Both the position numbers and the translations under genes were made by a program. A DNA stretch of 64,000 bases from Owenweeksia hongkongensis DSM 17368 (lineage in GTDB: Bacteria > Bacteroidota > Bacteroidia > Flavobacteriales > Schleiferiaceae), in the NCBI RefSeq assembly GCF_000236705.1, contig NC_016599.1:868001-932000 (forward strand). Direction: 5' to 3'. Below, one piece after another: positions 45,559 through 55,013 of this stretch (the stretch's first letter is position 1; each line of letters begins with the position of its first letter). The notes below the pieces were generated by a model, which was not told the DNA's origin, ran no database searches, and saw only the letters and a list, made by a program, of their open reading frames with translations.

Positions 45559-46230
45559 ATGACTAAAAAAATTCTCTTTAGCTGCATTTTAGTTTTCGGA
45601 ATTACAGCTTTGCTGACAGCTCAATATTCTCAAAAACTTGCTTTATTAAAATATAATGGAGGTGGCGATTGGTACTCCAACCCTACTGCATTGGTAAACT
45701 TGGCTTTATACTCCAATCAAAATCTCAACACTTCTATTGACCCAGAATATGAAGTCGTAGAAGTGGGTTCTTCCGACATTTTCAATTATCCTTTTATACA
45801 CATGACCGGCCACGGAAATGTGATTTTCTCCGAGGCAGAGGCTCGAAACCTACGATCCTATCTACAGTCAGGTGGTTTCATCCATATTGATGACAATTAT
45901 GGCATGGACAAATTTATCCGGCCGGAATTGAAGAAAATTTTTCCAAATTCCGAATTGGCACCAATCCCTCCATCTCATAAAATTTTTGCCCAACACTATG
46001 CCTTTCCAGATGGTTTGCCCAAAATACATGAGCATGATAATAAACCACCCGAAGCTTATGGCATTTTTATAGATGGTAGGCTCACCTTATTGTACACGTT
46101 TGAAAGTGACCTAAGTGATGGCTGGGAAGACGAAGAAGTACATAATGACCCTCCACAAGTGCGTGAACAAGCCTTGCAAATGGGAGCCAATATTCTTCAA
46201 TATGTATTGAACGGTGAGGTAAAACCATGA
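45559..46230 (+). CDS. DUF4159 secreted protein
   Basis: This 223-residue protein has a signal peptide (MTKKILFSCILVFGITALLTAQ). The DUF4159 phrases are LALLKYNGGGDWYSNPTALVNL, PFIHMTGHG, LRSYLQSGGFIHIDDNYG (residues 99-116) and GIFIDGRLTLLYTFESDLSDGWED. The domain has a glutamine-amidotransferase-like fold but lacks an obvious catalytic Cys. In other genomes it goes with MoxR/BatA-type gene sets; here its partner is a methyltransferase whose ATG overlaps its stop (ATGA). The ATG at 45559 is required for the signal peptide; a TTG at 45523 lies inside the promoter. Confidence 0.85.
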   Translation: MTKKILFSCILVFGITALLTAQYSQKLALLKYNGGGDWYSNPTALVNLALYSNQNLNTSIDPEYEVVEVGSSDIFNYPFIHMTGHGNVIFSEAEARNLRSYLQSGGFIHIDDNYGMDKFIRPELKKIFPNSELAPIPPSHKIFAQHYAFPDGLPKIHEHDNKPPEAYGIFIDGRLTLLYTFESDLSDGWEDEEVHNDPPQVREQALQMGANILQYVLNGEVKP

Positions 46231-47390
46231 CTCAAAACGAGATAGATTTTATTTGTAAAAACAATTCTTTTATAAAAGAACTCATCAGTCAAGACCCTGT
46301 AAAACTCCTTTTTAAACATGGCAAGGACGAAGGCAAAAAACTACTGATTGGACAGATTGCATCTCGCCAAAGGATTAAAAAGAAGTTGCCTTCATGGTAT
46401 GATAATTACAATCTCATATTTCTACCAGGACTCAGCCTCGAGCAATCAAGCTCAGAAGATACTGCGACTTTAAAAGCTAAACTCATTTCCGGAAAACACT
46501 TGCTCGATATTACAGGAGGCCTGGGTGTAGATAGTTATTTTCTCTCACACAATTTTGAGCAAACTACCTATGTAGAGCAAAATCCAGAACTTTTTAAGGT
46601 AGCGAGTCACAATCTGAGTTCATTGAGTAAACGAATTAGAACCGTTTGCGATGATGGCTTAGATATTTTGAAAAGTAGCGATGCGGATGTGGTATATATA
46701 GATCCTTACCGAAGAGATTCTAGCAATCAAAAAATGGTTTCGCTAGCAGATTGTGAACCTAATGTATTGGACATACAGCCTTTGCTCACACAAAGGAAGC
46801 GAATCACTTACATCAAGGCCAGCCCCATGTTGAGCATCCATAGCACCTTAGAAGAACTTCAAGATGTAAGTGAAGTATGGATAATCAGCAATCGAAATGA
46901 ATGCAAAGAGGTTATTTTCAAACTACAAGAAAATCAAGATTCAGCTGTAAAGGTTAGGACTTTTAACTTAGGGCTTGGAGAAACAGAAGAATTCGAATTT
47001 GAGCTCTCCCCTAATGTTAAAACTGATATCTCCTTTTCCGAACCATTGACTTACCTGTATGAACCTAATGCTTCAATTTTAAAAAGTGGTGGTCAGGATT
47101 TTTTAGCTAAAAAATTAGCTTTAAACAAATTACACCCAAACAGTAACTTTTTTACTTCATCTGAAAAGGTTGACGATTTTCAAGGGAAATCTTTTGAAAT
47201 TATAGAAGTACTCACCCCATTTCATCCTTCATTAAAAAAAGGACGCTTCAATGTAATTAGCCGAAACTTCCCAAAGAAGGCAAACGAAATAGAAAAGAAA
47301 CTAAAACTACTTTCCCATAAAGAAGACTATTTGCTTGCCACAAAAACCATTGGCGAAAAGCACATTTTCATCAAGGCAAAATTACTGTAA
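46227..47390 (+). CDS. Class I SAM-dependent methyltransferase with THUMP-like domain
   Basis: This 387-residue protein has the SAM-binding motif HLLDITGGLGVDSYFLS and acidic motif II (TTYVEQNPEL). A VVYIDPYRRDSSNQK stretch takes the place of the DPPY active-site loop. The C-terminal third (FTPFHPSLKKGRFNVISRNFP-like) matches THUMP-like domains that follow this type of methyltransferase in Bacteroidota. The likely substrate is RNA, but this is not established. It overlaps the DUF4159 gene by 4 nt and should be co-translated with it. Confidence 0.85.
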   Translation: MTQNEIDFICKNNSFIKELISQDPVKLLFKHGKDEGKKLLIGQIASRQRIKKKLPSWYDNYNLIFLPGLSLEQSSSEDTATLKAKLISGKHLLDITGGLGVDSYFLSHNFEQTTYVEQNPELFKVASHNLSSLSKRIRTVCDDGLDILKSSDADVVYIDPYRRDSSNQKMVSLADCEPNVLDIQPLLTQRKRITYIKASPMLSIHSTLEELQDVSEVWIISNRNECKEVIFKLQENQDSAVKVRTFNLGLGETEEFEFELSPNVKTDISFSEPLTYLYEPNASILKSGGQDFLAKKLALNKLHPNSNFFTSSEKVDDFQGKSFEIIEVLTPFHPSLKKGRFNVISRNFPKKANEIEKKLKLLSHKEDYLLATKTIGEKHIFIKAKLL

Positions 47391-47485
47391 CACTTTCGCT
47401 AAAAGCCCCATATACAGCGGTAAATAAATCACACCTCGCATATTACCTGCGCATTGTTTAATATTGGTACTTTAGTGGGTTATTA

Positions 47486-50400
47486 ATGAACATTAAAGCT
47501 TGTCATAGCGTCCTCATACTCTTCTTCCTATTCTTAGGAAGTTGCCCTTTGATAGGGCAAGAAGCTACCTTTATTCCAAATAACGGTCAGTGGGAAGGCG
47601 ATTTTGAATATAAAACCAACCTAAGCAGTGGGGCCGCATTTTTTGACAAAAACGGCTTCTACACTCTCCTCATTCCTGGTGAAGGACACCACCATCATTC
47701 CCATGAAGGAAGTGGTAAGCCTGTAACTGAAAAGCAACAAGCCGTAAACATACGGATGAACTGGGTAAATGGGCAAGCAGAAAAACTCATACCAACCAAA
47801 AGTACCAACTACTACCGCAACTATATTCTAGGTAAAAAACCCTCCCGCTGGAAAACGAAAGTATCTGTATTTGAAGAACTGATCTACCAAAATATTTACC
47901 CTGGAGTAGATGTGAAATATTACAGTACCGAAGGGCTGTTTAAGTATGATTTGTATTTAGCCTCTGGCGTTCCGGCTTCTACAATCAAAATGAAATACTC
48001 GGGAATTAAATCAATTGAAGTTAAGAGGAATCGCCTGAATATTATCACCGAACTTGGAAATATTGAAGAATGGATTCCGGAAGCATATCAGGAAATAGGT
48101 GACCAAAAGAAAAAGGTAAACTGTTACTATATAGTAGAAGGAAACACAGTGAGTTTTAAACTCGGAAAGCATGATACAAATTACCCCGTGGTTATAGATC
48201 CAATATTGGTATTCTCGTCTTTCTCAGGTAGTATTGCTAATAACTTTGGTTTTACCGCCACTTATGACAATCATGGTAATTTTTATGGTGGTGGAGCCGC
48301 ACTTAACGTTGGTTTTCAAGGTACCCCCGGTGTTGTTCAAATTCCTTTTGGTGGTGGCCCAATGGATGTTACGATTAATAAATTTTCAAGTGACGGTACA
48401 AGTTTACTATATGCAACGCATTTAGGTGGTGGACGGTCTGACGCACCTCACAGTCTTAATATAACTCCACAAAATGAACTACTGATTTTAGGCAATACCG
48501 ATTCTGATAATTTTCCTACCACTACCGGAGCTTTTCAAACGAATTTTGTACAAGGGCCTAATTTTTCAAATTCAGCAACCTTTCCCTACTATAATAAAGG
48601 ATCAAACATTTTTGTAGCAAAGCTGAGTAGTGACGGAACAAACCTTATTTCATCTTCCCTTTTAGGCGATAGCGGTGGCGATGGTATAAACATGAAAATT
48701 TATAGAAATTATGGTGACCGTTTTCGCGGAGATATTTTAGCACTTTCCAATGGAAACATTGCATTTACATCAAGCTCTCTTTCTAAAAACTTACCATTAA
48801 TCAACAATGGAATAAACACCACTGGGTCTGATCAAAATGCCATTGTAGTAGTCATGAATTCTAGTCTATCTCAAATTGTGTGGGGCTCATATTTTGGTGG
48901 TGACGTCCATGAGTCAGGTTATTCCGTAAAATCAGATGGGACCTATCTCTATGTGGCTGGAGCTACCAACAGCGCCTCAATTCCTGCTTCTACGGGAGGT
49001 CTAAATTCTTCTAACATAGGTAAGTTAGACGGCTATATTGCAAAATTTCAAATTTCTAATGGAGCACTCATTCAAAGCACCTATTTGGGAGGAGCAGAAG
49101 ATGATCAAGCCTTCTTTTTAGATATTGACAAAGACAACAACATTTATATCCATGGTCAAACTGAAAGTACCATTCCTGTTTCCAGCAATACTTATGGTAC
49201 TAGCGGGGCGCAGCAATTCATTCAAAAGTTAAATAATAATTTAACCACTTTACAGTGGAGTACTAATGTGGGAACAGGAACCAAAAGTGATTGGGTTCCC
49301 ACAGCCTTTATGGTAGATCGCTGCTATAATATTTATATGAGCGGTTGGAATGGAGGTTCGAATACTTCGGTTGCGACTGGTGGTTTTTCTTCAAATAACA
49401 CAAATGGTCTCCCTACTTCTCCTGATGCTTTTCAAAATACCACAGATGGAAGTGATTTCTATTTCATGATACTGACTAAAGACGCCCAATCCTTTCTGTT
49501 TGGAAGTTATTTTGGCGGAACCTCTGAAGAACATGTGGATGGAGGAACGAGCCGATTTAGCCCGGACGGTGTGATTTATCAGGCTGTATGTGCTGGCTGC
49601 TTTGGAGGGACATTTCCTACTACTCCAAACTCATACTCTCCTACAAAGCCAAACAATGATTGTAATCTTGGAGCCATAAAAATCGACTTTCAGCAAACTG
49701 TTCGGGCAAATGCCACCATTGACCCAGTTATGGGTATTGATACTATTTGTGATACACTTTTTGTGAATTTTTCAAATACTAGTATACATGCTAATAAGTT
49801 TCACTGGGACTTTGGAAATGGGCAAACTTCAAACTTATATCAACCAAGCGTTAAGTACACCGCATTTGGTAGCTATACCATTACTTTAGTGGCCGAGGAT
49901 ACTGTTTGTGATTTATCAGATACTTCCTCCATTGTGATTAATCATCAACAGGGCGCCACGGTAATTGCCGATTTTGAAGCTTCTTATGCAGGCTGTAATA
50001 ATAACTACGAGGCTAATTTTAAAAATTACTCAAGCAATACTGATACCTATGAATGGGATTTTGGTGATGGAAGCACTTCCAATTTACAAGAGCCTACTCA
50101 CTCCTTTCCTGATACAGGTACTTACAAAGTTCAATTAATCTCAATCAGTTCGGACTGTAACAGACGGGATACCTTAACCAAAATTGTCACTTTTTCAGAT
50201 ACAGTAATTACTCCTAATGTTTTTACCTCCTACCCTGATTGCAGTGATGGAAAAATTGAAGTGACTATTGAAAACAATCGTAAACGTTATAATTACCGTT
50301 GGATTTATAACGGCAAAGGATTTAGCGGAGCACACCCTGAGATTAGGTTTCAACAAAGAGGACTCCATAAGGTAATGCTTACTATTGAGGACACTCTTTG

Positions 50401-50713
50401 TAATGCTACCCACGATTTTGCTTTTGACCTAAATGTACAAACCATCAATAAATCTACCTTCATCCCAAATTCATTTACCCCTGATGGGGATGGTATAAAT
50501 GATCAATTTGAAATATTTGGTGAAAATTGTAAAGACAGTGACTACATGCGTATTTACAACCGCTGGGGACAATTGATTTTTCAAACCAACAGTCCATTCG
50601 ATACCTATTGGGACGGTACCTATAAAGGTAAACCCGTCCCACAAGGTGTATATACTTTTTCGCTAAAAACCGGTGAAGATGTAACCAAAAATACGGTATT
50701 GCTTATCCGCTAA
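47486..50713 (+). CDS. Secreted DUF7948/PKD protein with CHU_C (T9SS type B) C-terminus
   Basis: This 1075-residue protein starts with a signal peptide (cleavage near LIGQ; the SCPL phrase could also be read as a lipobox). Residues about 27-240 match the DUF7948 type (FIPNNGQWEGDFEYKTN, NIYPGVDVKYYS). Residues 240-735 are SBBP-like beta-propeller repeats (LLYATHLGG, VWGSYFGG, LIQSTYLGG, FLFGSYFGG). Two PKD domains follow (FHWDFGNGQ, YEWDFGDGS). The end is a gliding-motility-type CHU_C domain (FIPNSFTPDGDGIND, YNRWGQLIFQT, GVYTFSLKTG). It should be secreted by T9SS as a type B substrate. Confidence 0.9.
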   Translation: MNIKACHSVLILFFLFLGSCPLIGQEATFIPNNGQWEGDFEYKTNLSSGAAFFDKNGFYTLLIPGEGHHHHSHEGSGKPVTEKQQAVNIRMNWVNGQAEKLIPTKSTNYYRNYILGKKPSRWKTKVSVFEELIYQNIYPGVDVKYYSTEGLFKYDLYLASGVPASTIKMKYSGIKSIEVKRNRLNIITELGNIEEWIPEAYQEIGDQKKKVNCYYIVEGNTVSFKLGKHDTNYPVVIDPILVFSSFSGSIANNFGFTATYDNHGNFYGGGAALNVGFQGTPGVVQIPFGGGPMDVTINKFSSDGTSLLYATHLGGGRSDAPHSLNITPQNELLILGNTDSDNFPTTTGAFQTNFVQGPNFSNSATFPYYNKGSNIFVAKLSSDGTNLISSSLLGDSGGDGINMKIYRNYGDRFRGDILALSNGNIAFTSSSLSKNLPLINNGINTTGSDQNAIVVVMNSSLSQIVWGSYFGGDVHESGYSVKSDGTYLYVAGATNSASIPASTGGLNSSNIGKLDGYIAKFQISNGALIQSTYLGGAEDDQAFFLDIDKDNNIYIHGQTESTIPVSSNTYGTSGAQQFIQKLNNNLTTLQWSTNVGTGTKSDWVPTAFMVDRCYNIYMSGWNGGSNTSVATGGFSSNNTNGLPTSPDAFQNTTDGSDFYFMILTKDAQSFLFGSYFGGTSEEHVDGGTSRFSPDGVIYQAVCAGCFGGTFPTTPNSYSPTKPNNDCNLGAIKIDFQQTVRANATIDPVMGIDTICDTLFVNFSNTSIHANKFHWDFGNGQTSNLYQPSVKYTAFGSYTITLVAEDTVCDLSDTSSIVINHQQGATVIADFEASYAGCNNNYEANFKNYSSNTDTYEWDFGDGSTSNLQEPTHSFPDTGTYKVQLISISSDCNRRDTLTKIVTFSDTVITPNVFTSYPDCSDGKIEVTIENNRKRYNYRWIYNGKGFSGAHPEIRFQQRGLHKVMLTIEDTLCNATHDFAFDLNVQTINKSTFIPNSFTPDGDGINDQFEIFGENCKDSDYMRIYNRWGQLIFQTNSPFDTYWDGTYKGKPVPQGVYTFSLKTGEDVTKNTVLLIR

Positions 50714-52221
50714 AAGATAAGCTCGCTGTCTATTTCTAGATCTGCAATAAATGCTTTCGCTCTTGCAATGTCATTTGACAGAATCCTATCCTTATCAATA
50801 AATGGAACCTCCTGGCGGAAAGTTTCAATGAACGATTCTATAAAGGGCGAAGTTTTATCATCTCTAAAGTAAAGAGCTTGAGAAGCACAAATTAGCTCAA
50901 TAGCCAAAACAGTTTCCAGATTATCAACTACCTGCCAAGCCTTAGTTGCTGCATTGGCCCCCATACTCACGTGATCTTCCTGCCCGTTAGACGAAACAAT
51001 AGAGTCAACAGAAGCAGGTGTACAAAGCTGCTTGTTTTTACTAACGATAGATGCAGCTGTATACTGAGCAATCATCAAACCTGAATTGAGCCCGGGAGTT
51101 GCCACTAAATAAGTAGGCAATGCTCTCTGTCCGCTCACCAAAAGGTAAGTTCTACGCTCTGAAATATTGGCTAATTCAGCTGTTGCGATGGCCAGCATAT
51201 CCAGGGCTATGGCCAAAGTTTGACCATGGAAATTTCCTCCGCTGATGATTTTATCAGCTTCAGGGAAAATCTTTGGATTATCCGTAACCGAATTGATTTC
51301 GGTGGTAAATACCTTTTGAACGTATTCCAAAGCATCCTTGGTAGCACCATGTACCTGAGGGATACAACGGAAAGAATAAGGATCCTGAACATGTTGCTTT
51401 TTGCGACCTATAAGCTCGCTGCCTTCCAAAAACTCGCGCACAGCCTCAGCTGTTTTTATCTGTCCATTGTGCGGACGAGCATGATGAATCAACGGATCAA
51501 AAGGCTCAGGACGACCGTCAAAACCTTCAAGTGAAGCTGTTGCAATCAGGTCTGCCAGATAGCTTAACTTCAACCCTTTGAAAAGTGCCGAGCAACCATA
51601 GCTGGCCATAAACTGTGTTCCGTTAAGCAAAGCCAAACCTTCTTTTGATTGAAGCTCAATGGCAGAAAGATTGTGCTCTTTGAGCACTTCAGCCGCAGGT
51701 TTCAACTCGCCATCCATGTACATTTCCCCTTCGCCAAGTAATGGCAATGAAAGATGTGCCAATGGCGCCAAATCACCAGAGGCGCCCAATGAACCTTGCT
51801 CAAATACTTTTGGCAACAGCTCATTATTATAAAAATAAAGAAGGCGCTCCACCACTTGGCGGCTAATACCCGAATGGCCATAAGACAAAGACTGAGCTTT
51901 TAGCAAAAGCATCAACTTCACTAACTCCTGTGGCACCTCTGCTCCTGTTCCGCAGCTATGAGATTTCACAAGGTTTTCCTGTAGCTGCGAAAGGTCATGC
52001 CCTTCAATGGTAATATTATACAAAGACCCAAAGCCAGTATTTATACCATAAATGGGATCTTCTGCTTCCTTTATTTTGTTGTCTAAATATTCGCGACAAG
52101 CGTCAATGCTTTTCTTTGCTTCATCCGAAAGTTGAACTTCCAGATTTTCGCTAAACATTTCATACAGCCCCTTTAGTGAGATATGGGCTGCTGATATATT
52201 GTGAACCTTAGTGTCGGCCAT
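50710..52221 (-). CDS. hutH: Histidine ammonia-lyase
   Basis: HutH deaminates histidine to urocanate, the first step of histidine breakdown. The 503-residue protein has the A147-S148-G149 triad that cyclises to the MIO cofactor, within GSLGASGDLAPLAH, and the early active-site YGINTGFG (Y58). S87-H88 match the Ser-His pair of histidine-specific lyases, which argues against tyrosine or phenylalanine ammonia-lyase. No hutU, hutI or hutG is nearby. Its ATG lies inside the end of hisS (14-nt overlap), so expression is coupled to histidyl-tRNA synthetase. It overlaps the CHU_C gene end by 4 nt. Confidence 0.9.
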   Translation of the reverse strand: MADTKVHNISAAHISLKGLYEMFSENLEVQLSDEAKKSIDACREYLDNKIKEAEDPIYGINTGFGSLYNITIEGHDLSQLQENLVKSHSCGTGAEVPQELVKLMLLLKAQSLSYGHSGISRQVVERLLYFYNNELLPKVFEQGSLGASGDLAPLAHLSLPLLGEGEMYMDGELKPAAEVLKEHNLSAIELQSKEGLALLNGTQFMASYGCSALFKGLKLSYLADLIATASLEGFDGRPEPFDPLIHHARPHNGQIKTAEAVREFLEGSELIGRKKQHVQDPYSFRCIPQVHGATKDALEYVQKVFTTEINSVTDNPKIFPEADKIISGGNFHGQTLAIALDMLAIATAELANISERRTYLLVSGQRALPTYLVATPGLNSGLMIAQYTAASIVSKNKQLCTPASVDSIVSSNGQEDHVSMGANAATKAWQVVDNLETVLAIELICASQALYFRDDKTSPFIESFIETFRQEVPFIDKDRILSNDIARAKAFIADLEIDSELIF

Positions 52222-53599
52222 ATTGGTTTCCTTTTTGAGTAGAAAAATGTTCTAGTAATTCGATGCGGCTGTATTCTTTCTGCTCCCCGCTCAGCATATT
52301 TTTCATGCTAAATTTTCCGGCCTCCATCTCCTGGCTACCTATCATTACCACGTTTGGAATATTCTTTTTATTGGCAAAATCCAGTTGCTTTTTCATTTTG
52401 GCATTATCCGGATACACTTCCGCTTTTACGCCAAGGTCACGAAGATCATTCGCCAAAGTAAGGCTGAAAAGACTTTCCTTTTCGCCAAAGTTCACAAACA
52501 TCACTTCCGTAGAAGCTACTTGCTCATCGGTAAACAAATTCAGCTCTTCCATCACAATTTGGATGCGATCCAAGCCAAATGAAATACCAATTCCCGAAAG
52601 GTTTTTTATTCCAAAAATACCGGTAAGGTCATCATAGCGACCACCGCCACCGATGGAGCCCATTTCTACATTCTTGGCTTTCACCTCAAAGATGGCTCCT
52701 GTGTAATAGTCCAATCCACGGGCCAGGCTAATGTCCAGCACTACTTCATTTTTAAGATTTAGCTGCTTTAAATTTTCCAGTAAAAACTTAGCTTCCTCTA
52801 CTCCTTTGGCGCCAACTTCAGTAGAAGAAACCAATTTGGAAACTACTTCCAATCGCTCTTCATTACTTCCTGTAGCTCCTATTATTTCAAAAAGGCCATC
52901 TCCTACTTTTGGGTCAAAACCATTTTTGTCCAATTCTTTTCTTACGCCTTCCTCACCAATCTTATCTAGCTTATCCAAAATGATGGTAAACTCTCCTAAC
53001 CTTTCGGTAATGCCCAGCGCTGCGGCTAAACCACCTAGGAGTTTTCTATTATTCATGTGAATGGCTGCATCCACGCCAAGTGTTTTGAAAACCTCGTCAT
53101 ACATGCGGATAAACTCCAGCTCTAAAAGCAAAGAGTCAGATCCTACCGCATCAGCATCGCATTGATAAAACTCGCGGAAGCGCCCTTTTTGTGGTCGGTC
53201 TGCACGCCAAACCGGTTGAATTTGAAAACGCTTAAAAGGAAAATGAAGATCATTTTGGTTTTGCACTACGAAGCGCGCAAAGGGCACAGTAAGATCGTAG
53301 CGAAGAGCTTTCTCAGAAACAGACTGGCCAAACGCATTGGAATCATCCGCTACAAAGGCATCTTTATTTGATTTCTTAATGAAATCTCCAGAGTTCAATA
53401 TTTTAAAAATCAAGCGATCACCTTCTTCACCATACTTTCCGGTAAGGGTGCCAAGGTTTTCCATAGCTGGAGTTTCGATAGGCAAAAAGCCATATTTACG
53501 AAACACCTCTTTTAAAACGCTCAGAATATATTCGCGTTTTTGCATCGCCTCTGGCAACAAATCGCGTGTGCCCTTAGGCAAGCTCGGTTTTACAGACAT
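52208..53599 (-). CDS. hisS: Histidine-tRNA ligase
   Basis: HisS charges tRNA-His. The 463-residue class II synthetase has motif 2 FQIQPVWRADRPQKGRFREFYQCD, visible as FKRFQIQPVWRADRPQ then GRFREFYQCDADAVG. Also present are the histidine-binding LARGLDYYTG, motif 3 GGGGRYDDL and GISFGLDRI, and a C-terminal anticodon-binding domain. The length is slightly above the E. coli enzyme (424). The stop codon lies inside hutH. A -7 box is found at 53628. Confidence 0.95.
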   Translation of the reverse strand: MSVKPSLPKGTRDLLPEAMQKREYILSVLKEVFRKYGFLPIETPAMENLGTLTGKYGEEGDRLIFKILNSGDFIKKSNKDAFVADDSNAFGQSVSEKALRYDLTVPFARFVVQNQNDLHFPFKRFQIQPVWRADRPQKGRFREFYQCDADAVGSDSLLLELEFIRMYDEVFKTLGVDAAIHMNNRKLLGGLAAALGITERLGEFTIILDKLDKIGEEGVRKELDKNGFDPKVGDGLFEIIGATGSNEERLEVVSKLVSSTEVGAKGVEEAKFLLENLKQLNLKNEVVLDISLARGLDYYTGAIFEVKAKNVEMGSIGGGGRYDDLTGIFGIKNLSGIGISFGLDRIQIVMEELNLFTDEQVASTEVMFVNFGEKESLFSLTLANDLRDLGVKAEVYPDNAKMKKQLDFANKKNIPNVVMIGSQEMEAGKFSMKNMLSGEQKEYSRIELLEHFSTQKGNQYGRH

Positions 53600-53627
53600 A
53601 CTATTTTTTGAATTTAGTAAGAAGCCG

Positions 53628-53635
53628 CAAAATTA
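53628..53635 (-). promoter_or_regulatory. Promoter -7 box of hisS-hutH
   Basis: The minus strand reads TAATTTTG, an exact -7 match 28 nt upstream of the hisS ATG. No -33 element is obvious. Confidence 0.45.
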
Positions 53636-53805
53636 TAAGAAATATCGGGCTTAGGGTGGCTGTATACCGTTTTAAAAAAGATCTAATTGTGAATTATATC
53701 AAGCTGTTTTTCCCCCGCCTTTCAGGCGCCCCTCCCGAGGGAGACATAACTTTGTGCTCCGCTTACGGAGCTGGCCTTCCGTGTATAGTAGTTTAGTACT
53801 TAGAA

Positions 53806-53823
53806 CGGATTACAAATCCGCGC
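53806..53823. repeat. REP-like palindrome, copy 1
   Basis: CGGATT/AATCCG pairs around ACA, followed by CGC. Related copies are at 55171-55187, 55576-55596 and 55630-55650, all in gene-free DNA. Confidence 0.7.
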
Positions 53824-53924
53824 TGACCGGAAACTCTTCTCTACTTTCATTTTCTTTACTACTTTGTACATGATTTAAAATCAAGTAACACGCTTTAGTA
53901 GCCTTCCTTCTTTATGCTAAATAC

Positions 53925-54653
53925 ATGATCAAATTCTCTCTGAAATGTTTTTTAATATTCGTATTGGTAACAAGTGTACCGGCAAACCTCTATTCACAGA
54001 ATTCCGCAGATTCAATCAAGTGGAAGACTAACAATGTAATTGCTCTCTTTCCAAAAAATTATTCTAAAAACAATGGTCTAATAATTACTGATGCGATAAA
54101 TAAATATCAAAACTCCAACGGCTTTCACCTAGAAATTATCGGGCGGGGGTTTGCCACGATGACTACTCCACGTTCCACTTTTATTATTTCGGACACATTT
54201 GATCTAAGTAATCTTAATGACACCCTAGATTCTTGGACTACCAGCAAAGTAAACGGGCTATCCGTTTCTCCATTTGGACTATTGAGCAACAGTAATTTTA
54301 AGGGACTTTCAATAAATGGTTTTGGGTTTTATATACCAAGATTGAGCGGTATGGGAATTTCAATATTTGAAGCTCAAAGTATCAAGGCGCAAGGATTGAT
54401 AGTTTCTGCCGGATGGACAAGGGTTGGTCTCATGCAAGGTGTTGAAGTTGCCGGCTTCAATGGTTGTTGGATTTTAAATGGGCTTCAACTTGGAATTACC
54501 AACTCCTGTAAGCGAGGTAAAGGCTTGCAAATAGGTTTATTTAATAGCTCAGATGACTTTAGAGGAGTTCAGATTGGACTATTGAATAGGATTGGAAAGT
54601 TGTATGTACCTGTGCTTAATTTGAATTTCAAGAAAAAAGAAGACTTCAGCTGA
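53925..54653 (+). CDS. LA_2272-like surface repeat protein
   Basis: This 242-residue protein has a signal peptide ending ANLYSQ. Its C-terminal half carries short repeats of the type GLQLGITNS, GLQIGLFNSS and GVQIGLLNRIG, as in LA_2272-type surface repeat proteins. Such repeats form a beta-helix-like stack. The N-terminal half has no motif I recognise. There is no sorting domain at the end, so it may stay in the periplasm or outer membrane. Function is unknown. Confidence 0.7.
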   Translation: MIKFSLKCFLIFVLVTSVPANLYSQNSADSIKWKTNNVIALFPKNYSKNNGLIITDAINKYQNSNGFHLEIIGRGFATMTTPRSTFIISDTFDLSNLNDTLDSWTTSKVNGLSVSPFGLLSNSNFKGLSINGFGFYIPRLSGMGISIFEAQSIKAQGLIVSAGWTRVGLMQGVEVAGFNGCWILNGLQLGITNSCKRGKGLQIGLFNSSDDFRGVQIGLLNRIGKLYVPVLNLNFKKKEDFS

Positions 54654-54791
54654 CGATAACTGTGAGCTTTCACTGGGAAGTTAGAGCGGATTGGTTCAGA
54701 TGTTTAAAACGTCTATTTTTGTGAGAGGTTAAGAATCACATTAGCTTATGAAGCTATTACTAATGGACTCTTAGAAACCAACAGTTCCATC

Positions 54792-55013
54792 ATGAAAACA
54801 GAGAACACATTCATCATACACCCTGAAACCAAAGAGCAGGAAAATGCCCTTAAGGCTTTTATAAAAGCACTTAAGATGAAGTTTGAAATAAGTGAGAGGA
54901 AAACCTATGATTCTGAATTTGTGGCTAAAGTAGAGGAAATCAGAAATCAAGCTTATGAGGGAAAAACCACAAAAGTTGACAAAGACGATCTCAAAGAATT
55001 TTTAGGCTTGTAA
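54792..55013 (+). CDS. Antitoxin-like protein (DUF2683/RelB-type) of a broken toxin-antitoxin pair
   Basis: This 73-residue protein reads MKTENTFIIHPETKEQENAL then KAFIKALKMKFEISERK and YDSEFVAKVEEI, typical of small Bacteroidota antitoxins paired with YoeB/Txe RNases. Immediately after its stop codon, in the same frame, lies the C-terminal part of such a toxin (55014-55127). The antitoxin reading frame is intact; its toxin is not. Confidence 0.75.
   Translation: MKTENTFIIHPETKEQENALKAFIKALKMKFEISERKTYDSEFVAKVEEIRNQAYEGKTTKVDKDDLKEFLGL

Larger units (their letters stand above)
53600..53924. other. Gene-free spacer with hairpins and a REP-like repeat
   Basis: Apart from the hisS promoter, this 325-nt stretch contains hairpins CGCCT/AGGCG (53716-53728), CTCCC/GGGAG (53732-53743) and GCTCCG/CGGAGC (53756-53771). 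The repeat CGGATTACAAATCCGCGC follows at 53806-53823. No reading frame is supported. Confidence 0.6.

Noticed and set aside
47486-47560. Lipoprotein reading of the CHU_C protein N-terminus
   Set aside because: A Cys lies in LGSCPL, but a standard signal-peptidase I site at LIGQ and a T9SS type B C-terminus fit a secreted protein better.
50710-52221. Phenylalanine or tyrosine ammonia-lyase as alternative to HutH
   Set aside because: The Ser-His pair at 87-88 is the histidine-lyase form; the other lyases have different residues there.
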